Source: Chitinophagaceae bacterium UBA1931
Lineage (GTDB): Bacteria; Bacteroidota; Bacteroidia; Chitinophagales; Chitinophagaceae
Assembly (NCBI GenBank): GCA_002337125.1
Contig: DDFJ01000004.1
Location: 3,010,134 to 3,074,133 of the forward strand
Direction: 5' to 3'
Length of the DNA: 64,000 bases
A program made the translations under genes and the position numbers. Each line of letters starts with the position of its first letter. The first letter of the stretch is position 1. The notes under the pieces were generated by a model that saw only the letters and a list, made by a program, of their open reading frames with translations, ran no database searches and was not told the origin of the DNA. Positions 24,823-35,100 of this stretch are shown piece by piece.

Positions 24823-25461
24823 TTGGAGTTAATTCATCCGCTGGCAGAAAAATATGCCGAAAAATTTTCTTCTCAGGAAGATGGTTTGCTGAAAAGCATT
24901 ACGGCAGAAACTGTTCAGTCGCATGCGGAGCCGCACATGATGAGCGGACAACTCCAGGGACAGTTCCTTGAAATCATCAGCAAACTTGTTCAGCCCCGCA
25001 GGGTGCTTGAAATTGGAACAATGATTGGCTACAGTACTATTTGCCTGGCAAAAGGATTGGCAGCCGATGGATTGCTTCATACCATTGAAAAGCGTGAACA
25101 GGATGCCGCCATTGCACAAAAGAATTTTGAAAAAGCAGGACTATCAGGGAAAATAAAACTGCATACAGGAATTGCCGCTGAAATTATTGAACAGCTGGAT
25201 GAAACATGGGACATGGTGTTTATTGATGCAGACAAACCTTCTTATATAAAATACTATGAACTGGTGAAACCCCGTTTAAGAAAAGGAGGAATTATTCTTG
25301 CAGATAATGTGCTGTTTCATGGTGATGTGCTGGCCGAACAGATTAAAGGAAAAAACGGTAAAGCCATTCATGCTTTTAATGAAATGATTGCTGCTGATGA
25401 TGAGGTTGAAAAAGTAATGTTAACACTGAGAGACGGATTAACCATTATCCGCAAAAAATAA
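24823..25461 (+). CDS. SAM-dependent O-methyltransferase
   Basis: A 212-residue class I methyltransferase of the catechol-O-methyltransferase-like group (Methyltransf_3). Features are the N-terminal PHMMSGQLQG, the SAM-binding motif I VLEIGTMIGYSTICLA, an acidic IEKREQDAA after strand 2, and DMVFIDADKPSYIKYYE with the metal-binding aspartate and ADNVLFHGDV. The substrate is unknown. I place the start at the TTG at 24823 (LELIHPLAEKYAEKF reads like family N-termini), because a perfect promoter makes the mRNA begin near 24812; there is no suitable ATG. It leads an operon: glucosaminidase starts 9 bp after its stop and hpt 8 bp after that. Confidence 0.88.
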   Translation: MELIHPLAEKYAEKFSSQEDGLLKSITAETVQSHAEPHMMSGQLQGQFLEIISKLVQPRRVLEIGTMIGYSTICLAKGLAADGLLHTIEKREQDAAIAQKNFEKAGLSGKIKLHTGIAAEIIEQLDETWDMVFIDADKPSYIKYYELVKPRLRKGGIILADNVLFHGDVLAEQIKGKNGKAIHAFNEMIAADDEVEKVMLTLRDGLTIIRKK

Positions 25462-25470
25462 AAATATACG

Positions 25471-26787
25471 ATGAAGAAATTTGCTTACTTGGTTGTTTTT
25501 TTAATTTCTGTATCTGCCCTGAATGCGCAAACAATTTCCATTGAGGAATATGTGAACACGTACAAGGATATTGCCATGAAGGAAATGATCCGTTCAGGTG
25601 TTCCTGCCTCCATTACATTGGCACAGGGAATTCTTGAAACCGAAAACGGTAATAGTCCGCTGGTAAAAAAATCAAACAATCACTTTGGCATTAAATGTAA
25701 AGAAACCTGGACAGGTCCAACTGTAAGCCATGATGATGATGCGCCGGGTGAATGTTTCAGGAAATATGGCAGTGCCGAAGAATCGTATATCGACCATTCC
25801 AACTTTCTCCGCACAAGAAAAAATTACGCAGCACTTTTTACACTTGATCCACTGGATTACAAAGCATGGGCTTATGGTTTAAAGAAAGCAGGTTATGCAA
25901 CCAATCCACGTTATCCTGAAATACTGATCAAGTATATTGAAACGTATAACCTCAATGATTATTCATTGATTGCAATGGGTAAAAAGAATACTGATGATGT
26001 TGTGGTTAAAAATGAACCACCAGTACAGCAGCCGCAGGTTCAGCAACCTGTTGTACAACAGCAGCCGCCTGTTCAGCAAAAAGCAGCACAACAGCAACCG
26101 GTTGCTACTACTACGGTTAAGAAAGTGGAAACACCTGTTGAAAAAACAACTGTTGCAGTAATACCCCCCGTTGTAAAAGAAGAAGTGAAAAAGAAACCGG
26201 CAGTAAATTATCCTTCGGGCGAATTTAAAATCAATGAAACAAGAGTGGTATATGCAACAAAAGGAACTCCTTTTCTTGCAATTGCCCAGCAATACAATGT
26301 GCAGCTGAAATGGTTGTACGATTTCAATGATCTGCAGGAAACAGAAATACTTGAAAAAGATCAGCTCATATACCTGCAACGCAAACGCAGAACCGGTGCC
26401 AACCAGTTTCATGTGGTTGCTGAAGGTGAAACAGTTTATGATATTGCACAGGAACAGGGAATACGTTTGGATGCATTGCTGCAGTTAAACATGTTAACCT
26501 TTAATCAGCAACCTGCTGTTGGTGAGCAATTGTATCTGCAGGCGCAGGCACCTGCTGCTCCTAAACTCAGCGCCAAAAAAATTACTGCAGCTGTTGAACC
26601 GGTTGTAACTCCTGCAAATGAAAATAATAAAGCTGTTGCTGAAATTGAAGTGCATGTTGTACAGCCTAAAGAAACTTTGTATAGTATTGCAAAGAAATAT
26701 GAAGTTTCTCTCAGCGAAATTCAGCAATGGAATCACCTGGCAGGAACGGATATCAAAGAAGGAATGGAACTAATCATTAATAAATAA
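25471..26787 (+). CDS. Glucosaminidase (GH73) with LysM domains
   Basis: A 438-residue secreted peptidoglycan hydrolase. After a signal peptide (ending ALNAQ) comes the glucosaminidase domain (about 22-165) with ITLAQGILETENGNSPLV: Glu56 is the likely catalytic acid, and SNNHFGIKC is a family signature. A Gln/Pro/Val linker (about 180-250) leads to three LysM-type repeats (about 262-312, 316-362 and 390-438: VVYATKGTPFLAIAQQYNV, FHVVAEGETVYDIAQEQGI, VHVVQPKETLYSIAKKYEV) that bind glycan chains. It probably helps with cell separation or wall turnover. It is the middle gene of a tight operon between the methyltransferase and hpt. Confidence 0.94.
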   Translation: MKKFAYLVVFLISVSALNAQTISIEEYVNTYKDIAMKEMIRSGVPASITLAQGILETENGNSPLVKKSNNHFGIKCKETWTGPTVSHDDDAPGECFRKYGSAEESYIDHSNFLRTRKNYAALFTLDPLDYKAWAYGLKKAGYATNPRYPEILIKYIETYNLNDYSLIAMGKKNTDDVVVKNEPPVQQPQVQQPVVQQQPPVQQKAAQQQPVATTTVKKVETPVEKTTVAVIPPVVKEEVKKKPAVNYPSGEFKINETRVVYATKGTPFLAIAQQYNVQLKWLYDFNDLQETEILEKDQLIYLQRKRRTGANQFHVVAEGETVYDIAQEQGIRLDALLQLNMLTFNQQPAVGEQLYLQAQAPAAPKLSAKKITAAVEPVVTPANENNKAVAEIEVHVVQPKETLYSIAKKYEVSLSEIQQWNHLAGTDIKEGMELIINK

Positions 26788-26795
26788 ACCATCGC

Positions 26796-27341
26796 ATGTC
26801 AGTCATCAAAGTCCACGATAAATATTTTATTCCCTACATGACCGAAGCAGAAGTGCTTGCACGTGTGCAGGAACTGGCTAAACAACTGGATAAAGATTAT
26901 GCTGGTAAGCGGCCGTTATTCATTGCAATCCTCAACGGATCGTTCATGTTTGCTTCTGATTTATTTAAGTGCCTGACGATTGATGCTGAAATCTGTTTTA
27001 TTAAACTGGCATCTTACAAGGGAACCAAATCAACCGGCCAGGTAATTACTGCCATTGGTCTGGATACAGATATTGTTGACCGCCATGTTGTGATAGTGGA
27101 AGATATTATTGATACAGGTAAAACAATGAATGAGTTTTTACCACAACTTCAAAACCAACGACCTGCTTCTCTTAAAATTGCTTCGTTGCTTCACAAGCCT
27201 GAAGCGACAGTACATCCTATTGTAATTGATTATCTTGGTTTTGCTGTTCCTGATAAATTCTTACTTGGTTATGGTTTGGATTATGATGGTCTTGGACGTA
27301 ACCTCAAAGAAATTTACCAGCTTACAGAAAATCCTGCCTGA
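26796..27341 (+). CDS. hpt: Hypoxanthine phosphoribosyltransferase
   Basis: Converts hypoxanthine (and usually guanine) plus PRPP to the nucleoside monophosphate in purine salvage. The 181-residue protein has the PRPP-binding motif VVIVEDIIDTGKTMNEF (about 107-123), an early FIAILNGSFMFASDL flap region, and YLGFAVPDKFLLGYGLDYDG with the purine-binding lysine/aspartate region near the C-terminus, all typical for HPRT. It lies 8 bp behind the glucosaminidase gene in what looks like one operon. Confidence 0.95.
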   Translation: MSVIKVHDKYFIPYMTEAEVLARVQELAKQLDKDYAGKRPLFIAILNGSFMFASDLFKCLTIDAEICFIKLASYKGTKSTGQVITAIGLDTDIVDRHVVIVEDIIDTGKTMNEFLPQLQNQRPASLKIASLLHKPEATVHPIVIDYLGFAVPDKFLLGYGLDYDGLGRNLKEIYQLTENPA

Positions 27342-27375
27342 TCTGCTATAACCAACGGGTAGATCAGAATATGGC

Positions 27376-29139
27376 ATGACCCAACACAGGTTTTATCTTT
27401 TACTGAGCTTGCTTTTTTTCGCAGTACAAGCGAACAGTCAGTTTTATTTTCGTGGTGAAGTAAAAGATAATAAAGACAATACACTTTCACTTGTACGCAT
27501 TCATGTACACTCTACCAATTCATTTTACTACAGCGGCTCCGGCGGTAATTTTGGTATTCCTTCTTCACGCTTAACAGATACAGTAAGTTTTCTGCTGAAT
27601 GGTTATGAAGAGAAAACAATGGTGCTGAATGCAAATGAGTTTAATCATGTACAGTTGAAAATCACGTTTGCAGGAACAACCATAAAGAAAAAATTACATT
27701 CAATAACACAGAATAATCTTGTTGAAAAATCATCGTTCATTAATACCGGTGGTGAAACATATTCTGAACTGGTTGAAAATGTATTTACCTCAGCAGCTGA
27801 ATTTCCGTTAACAAGTATTTCGCTTGATGTTGATAAAGCATCTTACAGCAATATCCGTCGCTTTATCAATCTTCATTCAGCAGTGCCGAAAGATGCAGTG
27901 CGTATTGAAGAAATGCTCAATTACTTTCCGCAACAGTTACCAGCGCCCTTGCCGGGAAAAATGTTTCATTTTCAAACACAGCTTACCGATTGCCCCTGGA
28001 ATCCTTTGCATAAACTATTGTTTCTTCAGCTGCAGGCAAAGAAAATTAATTACGACTCACTTCCTCCGGGCAATTTTGTTTTTCTTATTGATATAAGCGG
28101 CTCTATGGAGTTGCCCAACCGGTTGCCGTTGCTGCAAACAGCATTCCGTATGCTGGTTGAAAACATGCGTGCAAAAGATACGATCTCTGTAATGGTGTAT
28201 GGTGGTTCTGTTGGTGTGGTGCTGCAGCCAACTTCCGGCATCGAAAAGAAAAAAATCATGGCTGTGATTGATTCGCTGGCAGCAGGTGGTGATACGCCGG
28301 GCGAATCGGCCATACGCCAGGCATACACGCTTGCACAACGTACGTTTATTAAAGGAGGTAATAACCGGATCATTCTTGCAACAGATGGCGATTTTAATGT
28401 GGGTGAAGTAAGTGATGAAGCATTGATGCAGCTTATTGCACAAAAACAACAAACAGGAATTTATCTCACCTGTCTTGGTGTGGGCATGGGTAATTACAAA
28501 GATTCCAAGCTGGAAGTAATGGCGAAAAAAGGTAATGGAAATTTTGCTTATCTCGATAATGTGCAGGAAGCCGAAAAAGTTCTGGTGAAAGAACTGATGC
28601 AAACAATGTATGCAGTAGCAGACCAGGCTTTCTTAAATGTGAAATTTAATCCGCAGTTTGTAAAACAATACAGGCTGATAGGTTATGATAACCGCAAAGA
28701 TGCAATGGCCGATAGCAGCACTGTTGCTGAAGGAGGAGAGATTGGTACAGGTCATTCAATTGTTTCTGTATTTGAAGTGGAACTAAAAAATGATTCTGTT
28801 CCTGCAAACGCAATACTTGCTGATGCAGGATTAACCTATCTTCCTTTTGCTGAAAAAGAAAAGCAAACAGAAATTTATTCGGTAAAAAATAATTACCGTT
28901 CACTCAGCCAGTGCGACAGCAGCTATCGTTTTGCATCAGCTGTAACATGGTTTGGATTGTTGCTCCGCCAATCGCCTTATGTAAACAGCAACAGCTGGAA
29001 TGAATTAATTCAGCTGCTGGCAGTTTCAGTCAATGCCAATGATAAATGGCAAAAAGAAATGAGTACGCTTGTACTGAAAGCAAAAGAGATTTATAAACCT
29101 GAGCGGAAGAAAATATTTTTCAACAAAAAAAAGGGATAG
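27376..29139 (+). CDS. Secreted von Willebrand factor A protein (YfbK-like)
   Basis: A 587-residue exported protein. Signal peptide (ending ANSQ), a short carboxypeptidase-regulatory-like beta domain (about 23-105), then the vWA_3_N segment (FPLTSISLDVDKASYSNIRR, RIEEMLNYFPQ), a vWA domain with an intact MIDAS (Asp239-x-Ser241-x-Ser243 in FLIDISGSM, later TPGES and ATDGDFN), and a C-terminal DUF3520-type part. The domain order matches E. coli YfbK and related proteins, whose function is not known. Metal-dependent protein binding is expected. It follows hpt by 34 bp and ends in a two-way terminator shared with the minus-strand macroglobulin gene. Confidence 0.93.
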   Translation: MTQHRFYLLLSLLFFAVQANSQFYFRGEVKDNKDNTLSLVRIHVHSTNSFYYSGSGGNFGIPSSRLTDTVSFLLNGYEEKTMVLNANEFNHVQLKITFAGTTIKKKLHSITQNNLVEKSSFINTGGETYSELVENVFTSAAEFPLTSISLDVDKASYSNIRRFINLHSAVPKDAVRIEEMLNYFPQQLPAPLPGKMFHFQTQLTDCPWNPLHKLLFLQLQAKKINYDSLPPGNFVFLIDISGSMELPNRLPLLQTAFRMLVENMRAKDTISVMVYGGSVGVVLQPTSGIEKKKIMAVIDSLAAGGDTPGESAIRQAYTLAQRTFIKGGNNRIILATDGDFNVGEVSDEALMQLIAQKQQTGIYLTCLGVGMGNYKDSKLEVMAKKGNGNFAYLDNVQEAEKVLVKELMQTMYAVADQAFLNVKFNPQFVKQYRLIGYDNRKDAMADSSTVAEGGEIGTGHSIVSVFEVELKNDSVPANAILADAGLTYLPFAEKEKQTEIYSVKNNYRSLSQCDSSYRFASAVTWFGLLLRQSPYVNSNSWNELIQLLAVSVNANDKWQKEMSTLVLKAKEIYKPERKKIFFNKKKG

Positions 29140-29158
29140 CAATCGCTATCCCTTTTTT
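29127..29158. terminator. Bidirectional terminator between vWA and macroglobulin genes
   Basis: A 14-bp stem built of A-run plus GGGATAGC (29127-29140) and GCTATCCC plus T-run (29145-29158), loop AATC. The stop codon of the vWA gene is inside the left arm. It has a T-run on both strands, so it can serve both convergent genes. Confidence 0.85.
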
Positions 29159-29177
29159 ATTTTATAGTACAAAGAAA

Positions 29178-32100
29178 TTATTCTCCAACCTTCACTCTCA
29201 CACCTTCACTATGGCTGCTGAACTCTGGCGCATACATACATTGAATGGTTGTAATACCACTGCTGTAATTACCGGCATGTGTAATAAACATGGGATATTC
29301 AAATACGTATGTTCCTTTTGGCAGCCAGTTAAAGAAGAAACTGGTACTTGCATCTTTTGTGCTTTCGTAATAACCAAGTCCGCCCTGCCATTTGTATTCA
29401 CTTAACACATTCACAGGTTCCATGCAACTCGGACGCATATCTTTCATGTGTACATATTCCATGTTGCGGTCTGCACGTAACTCAATGCGTACTTTTATTT
29501 TGTCGCCCACTTTCAGTTCATCACCCTCATTCACTGGTGTAAGAATGGGTCCGTTGTTTGTGTTGCGTTCAACAAAATATTTTTTCTGCAGCTTCAATGG
29601 AGTTTCAGCAGAGGTAATCCTGTCAAGGTTTTCAAAGTATTGCCAGTAAGCTGCTCCCCACGAAGGTTGATTGTTGCTGTTGCTTACAGTTACTTTTATA
29701 TTTCCCATTGACGGTTTTATAAAATCATTCTGCAGACTTCTTTTAAAATATCCTGTGCCTGCTTCTGTTTTTTCAGTTGATGTGCTGAATACCTGGTCAC
29801 CTGCTTTTATTTCAACTACGGGTTCAGTTGCAATCCATTTGCCACCTTGCAGTAACAATGCATAACATGCTTCAGCAGTTGCAATGGTTGTTTTCCAGTT
29901 CTGCGTTTGCTTTTGTTTCAGCAGCCATGTTTTTAAATCGGCAACAGACTGTTGATCGTTTGTTACATCATTAAACACTTCAATCATTAATGCCTGTGCT
30001 TCAACAGGAGCCTGGTACCAGTAATAACCTGCGTTAAATTCTTTCCAGTACATGCCCATCTCTTCATTCACCAATGCATTTTCTTTTAATGATTTTACAA
30101 TGGCTGCTGATGTTTTACTGTCGTTACTTCTGTGCAGTGCAAGTGCAATCATTCCCTGCATGTACCTGCTTTGCTGCAACCAGTATTGCTGACTCTGTTT
30201 AAAATAATAGTTATATGCTTTCTGACTTGCAGCTGTAACAGGAACATCCTTAAAGAAGCTGCGCATATACAGGTACTGTATTGCTGTATAACTTAAATTG
30301 TTGCTTTTTAAATTGATTTTATACCTGATCAGGTTGTCATAATCTTCCTTGATTTTTTTATCGAGATATGGAATAGCTGTTGCCAGAATTTCGTTGATAG
30401 CTTTTTCCTGTGCTACAGGTAATGCGTTCAGCTTTTTCAAATGACCAATACCGGTTACAATGTATTGTGTGATGTAACGGTCATCGGGTCCGCCTTTAAA
30501 CCATACAAATCCGCCATTCTCCAGTTGCATTTCCTGCAGCTTTGCAATGTTTTTACTCAGTTCATTGCTCATGCGGATGGCATCGAACAGTAATGAAATA
30601 TTTTTCTTTTGCTGTTCTTCATTCTTTGCATCAAGTATCCATGGTGTTTCAACCAGTAAAACGGATTTCAGTTCTTCATTCGTCTGCAGCTTGCTCTGCA
30701 ATTCGGATGAGTTGTTGATTTTCCATTTCGCCAGTACTTCTTTAATACGTGGAAGTTTTGCAGTGATATGTGATGCAAGTGCATTGGCATAAAAACGGTT
30801 CCATGTTTGTTCTGCACATTCATACGGATATTCCATCAGGTAAGGCAATGCCTGCACTGCATACCACGCCGGATTACTTGTGTATTCAATTGTGAACTTG
30901 TGCTGTGTTAATGTTTCTGACCGATCTGACTGCAACAGTTTAGTAAATGAAAAATTCTTTGTGCCATCACCACGCATCGGCAATGGCAATGTTTCTGTTA
31001 CCAGCATGCGATTGGTGAGAACAGGCAATGTAGCTTCTTCACCATCACTTTTATCAGCAGCTTTTGCAATAATGCGGTAGGTGAGTGCTTCATTAAAGTT
31101 GTACGGAACTTCTGTTCTGAATTTTACAACAGTACTTTGTCCGGCAGCAACTGTAAAATGCTGTACAGGAAATGTATTCTGGAACCAGCCATCAACCGGC
31201 TGCATGGTTGTTGTGTTGAACAGCTGAAGATTACTTTCGCCGCTCAATTCCTTATCGGTAAGATTGGTGATTTTTGCAGTGAATTCAAAACGGTCGCCTT
31301 CACGTAAAAAGCGTGGAGCAAATGGCTGCACCATCAGATCCTTTTGTGTAATGATTGATCTTTCTGAAACACCCATCGACAAATCTTTTGTATGTGAAAG
31401 CAGTTGCCATTTCCATTGTGTTAAAGATTCAGGCATGGTAAAACTGAAACTGATATTGCCTGCTGAATCTGTTTTCAGATCAGGAAAGAAGAATACAGTT
31501 TCAGAAAAGTTTTTGCGGATTTTGATTGCACCGTTGTTTTGATTTTGCAGTTGTTGATCGTCAACTTTTACTGATGGAGTTTGTTTTATTATTAGCGGTA
31601 TTTTGAAATTAAATCTTGCAGTATCTGCAGCAGGCGCTGCTCCTGAAAAATAGCTCACATCTGCTGCTTCCTGTTTCCGCATCATCATGTTATTGACCTG
31701 TATTCCTGCAACTCTCCCACGAAGTGCATAACTTATTGGTGTGTTGTTAGAGCTTCCAATTATTTCATCATACCTCTTCTCAAATCCTTTCCACACATAA
31801 TCATTCCAATTTTTGTTTACCGAATTTGTTACTGCAAATCCTCCGCTGCTCCAGCTGTTATTAAAATAATTGGAAGAGAATAACCCTGGTTTCATCCACT
31901 GGTGTGGCTTAAACTGGTCGAGTGATGCATCGTACATGCTTGTGAGTAATTCAGCTGCAACTTTATCTGCTTTATATCCGCTGATTTTTACTTTCCATTG
32001 CTCTTCACTGCCGGGTAATGTTTTATCACGGAAGGTTTCATAACTGACGGTTAATTCTTTGTTTGTCCAAGGCACATTGATATATCGTGTAAAGCTGAAG

Positions 32101-35100
32101 AAGCGGTTGTTTTTTACAAATGAATAACTGTAACCAAAACCACCTCTTTCTTTTTCTGTAACAGCTGCATTGATTTGCTTCTGCTCATTGTTCAATTGGT
32201 AATAACGAAGATTGCTTGTGTATACTTTTGGATTGATTTCAACTACATACACTTCGTTTGCACTTGTACCGAATGAAAGCGTTGCTGTTGTTCCGGGCTC
32301 AGCTGTTTTTATTGCAGGCAGATTCCAAACATATTCGGGCGAAACAGGATTTTTTGTTTTGCCGTCAACCAATTGTACAAATGCCTGGTTCTTTACTTCA
32401 TTCCCATCTTTGTCGGTTGTTGTTGCTTCAATAATATACCAGCCGGGAGAGAATACTGAATGGTCAATGGTGAATTGTGAATTTAATGCGGATGTATCTT
32501 TCTTCTCAAATACTTTGGCTGATTTTTCCCAGCTTTCTTTTTCTGTTTCATTGTTGTATTCATCATTCGGGAAAGCAGCGAGATAATCTTTTTCATTCAA
32601 CAAAAACTGGTCGGGCTGATCCCAGTAACGTTCACGGATTAATCTTGAAGGTGCATTTAATTTATACACAGCAACGGTAACATTGCTTTTTACAAACTCA
32701 CCCATCATGTTCTGTGTGCTGATGTTGATCTGCTTCAAACTATCTGCAACCATCATTTCACCTTGTGGTAAAGAAACAGAAAGCTGCAATGATTGATAAC
32801 CTGCACTGATGGTTGTTTCAGCACTTCTTGTTTCACCGTTAATGTCAGTTACATCGGTAATAATCCTGTAATCAAACACCGGGCTTAATTCTTTTCTTAC
32901 CTTCTTATCGGCAATGGCAGTAAAGCTGATGTTGAATGTTCCATCAGCATTTGTTTTTGTTTCACCATGAGCAATTTCCTGTTCATCCATTTGCGGCCAG
33001 CCCCATCGCCAGCAAAGCCAGGGATAAAGCAATCTTGGTTCACGCACAACACGGTATTTCACCAATGCACCATCAATATTATTGCCGGCATATGCTTTTG
33101 CATTACCTGTTACTTTTATTTCATCATCAACTCTGAAGCTTTGTTTCACCGGCTGATATTCCACAAAAAATTTCGGACGTTTGTATTCTTCCACAGAAAA
33201 TTCTGTTGCATTTTCTGTACTGCTTTCCTGGATGGAATAGCTGCCCGTCATTCTTCCTGCAGGGATAACAAACTTTCCGGAAACAGATCCAAACTCATTG
33301 CTTGTTACAATCAACGAATCAAGTTTTTCATTGTTAGCATCGTATAAAATAACTGTGGTTTTTAAACCGCTTACAATTTTTGGCTTTTTAGTTTCTGCAT
33401 CAGTTGTTGTAATAATTCCTTTGAAATAAACAGTCTGTCCCGGACGGTAAATCGAACGGTCGGTGAAGAAAAACACACGCCGTGCTTCTTTCTCATTTAT
33501 TTTTTCTTCTTCGTCTTTATACACGTAAACATAAGCTCTGTCATCAAGATGAAGATGATCATTCTGGTAAGTAATTTCTAATGTTCTTGTGTAGGCATTG
33601 TTACCCGGAGCTTTGTTAATGCTGAAGTTTCCGTTTGCATTGCTTGTATATGTTCCCGCTTTTACCTGTACATACCTGCTTTGTTTTGAATCGTAAGCCT
33701 GTTCCCACAAAATCACCGATGCATTTTTTAATGGCTGACCGCTTTCACGGTTCACAATAAAAAATTCGTTGTTGTGATGCATCCATGCAATATTGCTTAC
33801 ATAAAGAAACTGTACAGCAAGTGTGTTTTTCTTTAATTCAAAACCAGCATCTGTACTTGCTACAAGTAAGTAAGTGCCTTCAGGTAATGCATCTACTTTT
33901 ATTTCAGCACTGTGTTTTTGATAATCTTCACTTGCTGCTAAGTTGTAACTGAAATTCTTGAATGCGGGAACTGCAAGAATTTTTTTCCAGAACTCATCCT
34001 GCCAGCGGATGTTCTGCATATCATCAAATGCTTTTTTATCCATCTTTACTATGCGGAAAAAAGCTTTTGTTGTATTGCGGTAAGTAAGTAATGAACGGAA
34101 TGGTTTGCCGGGAATATTTACTTTTTCTGAGATGATGGAAATATCAGTCTGCTCAATATTGTTTGCCAGGTTGGAGCAATTTACTTTCCCTTCACTGTTT
34201 TCCTTCTGGGCCATTACCTCTCTGCAAATAGCCATTGCTTTCTGGTAATAATAGCGGGGATTCTGTTCGTCATTACTTTTATGCTTTTTGAAATCATACG
34301 TTGCTGCAAATGTTGCATACTCCTGTGCCAGCAAGTAGGAAGCCTGTGCGGCTGCAGGAACATCTTTATATTGTTTGATGAGATGTGCTAAAGCTGAGCG
34401 ATATAATTCTGTTTTGGTTTCAAGAGTTGAAGTCCGGTTTACAAATGAAATGCGGTGAATATCTGCATCAATCAAAGCATCTGGTTTTGCATCGTTGATG
34501 TGAAATGCAATGATTTCCTGTAATAACAACAATGCTTTGTTCTGGAGCGATGAAGAATCGGTTGTAGTAAATTTCTGTTGAATAAATGTTGCAGCCGGAC
34601 TGAATGCTGCAGCTGAATTCATTTCAAAAGCATCAGTTGGTTTGGTAATGCTGCGTTCATCATTTTCAAAATAACTTACTGCACGGAAAGCCAGCAGATC
34701 GAATAATGTTGGACGAAGCTGGCGCATGTTTCCTTTTGTGATGATGGGATCAAATTCATCCAGCTTTGTTTGCTGTAATAATTTTTTCTGCTGAAGCGAA
34801 GCAAGGTATAAAGCAGAAATTTTTTGATGAAGATCATCCGTTGTCCATGTGGCTATATCGTCTTTTTTAAATGATTGTGTGTTGGTACGGTTATACAGTT
34901 GCCAGCGGTTATTCTGGAAATATTGCCAGTATGCTTCTGCAGTAAGATTCAGTAAAATTGATTTTGCAGGTTCAGGTGCTGTTGCTGCTTCTTTCTCTAA
35001 CTGAAAAATAGCTTTTACGTCAGCATCTTCTTCTTTCTGTTGCTGCAGACCGATACGGAATACAAGTGCTTTGATAAGCTGGGCATTATTCTTTTCAGTT

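Noticed and set aside
25963..26412. 149-codon ORF antisense to the glucosaminidase gene
   Set aside because: It is opposite the Gln/Pro-rich linker and is made of Phe/Cys/Leu/Arg low complexity, the mirror image of repeated CAG/CCG codons. No signal of its own.
31681..31740. Possible frameshift or chimera in the macroglobulin gene at the SusC-like insert
   Set aside because: The reading frame is open through the insert with normal composition and the A2M parts continue on both sides, so an insertion of coding sequence is more likely than an assembly error.
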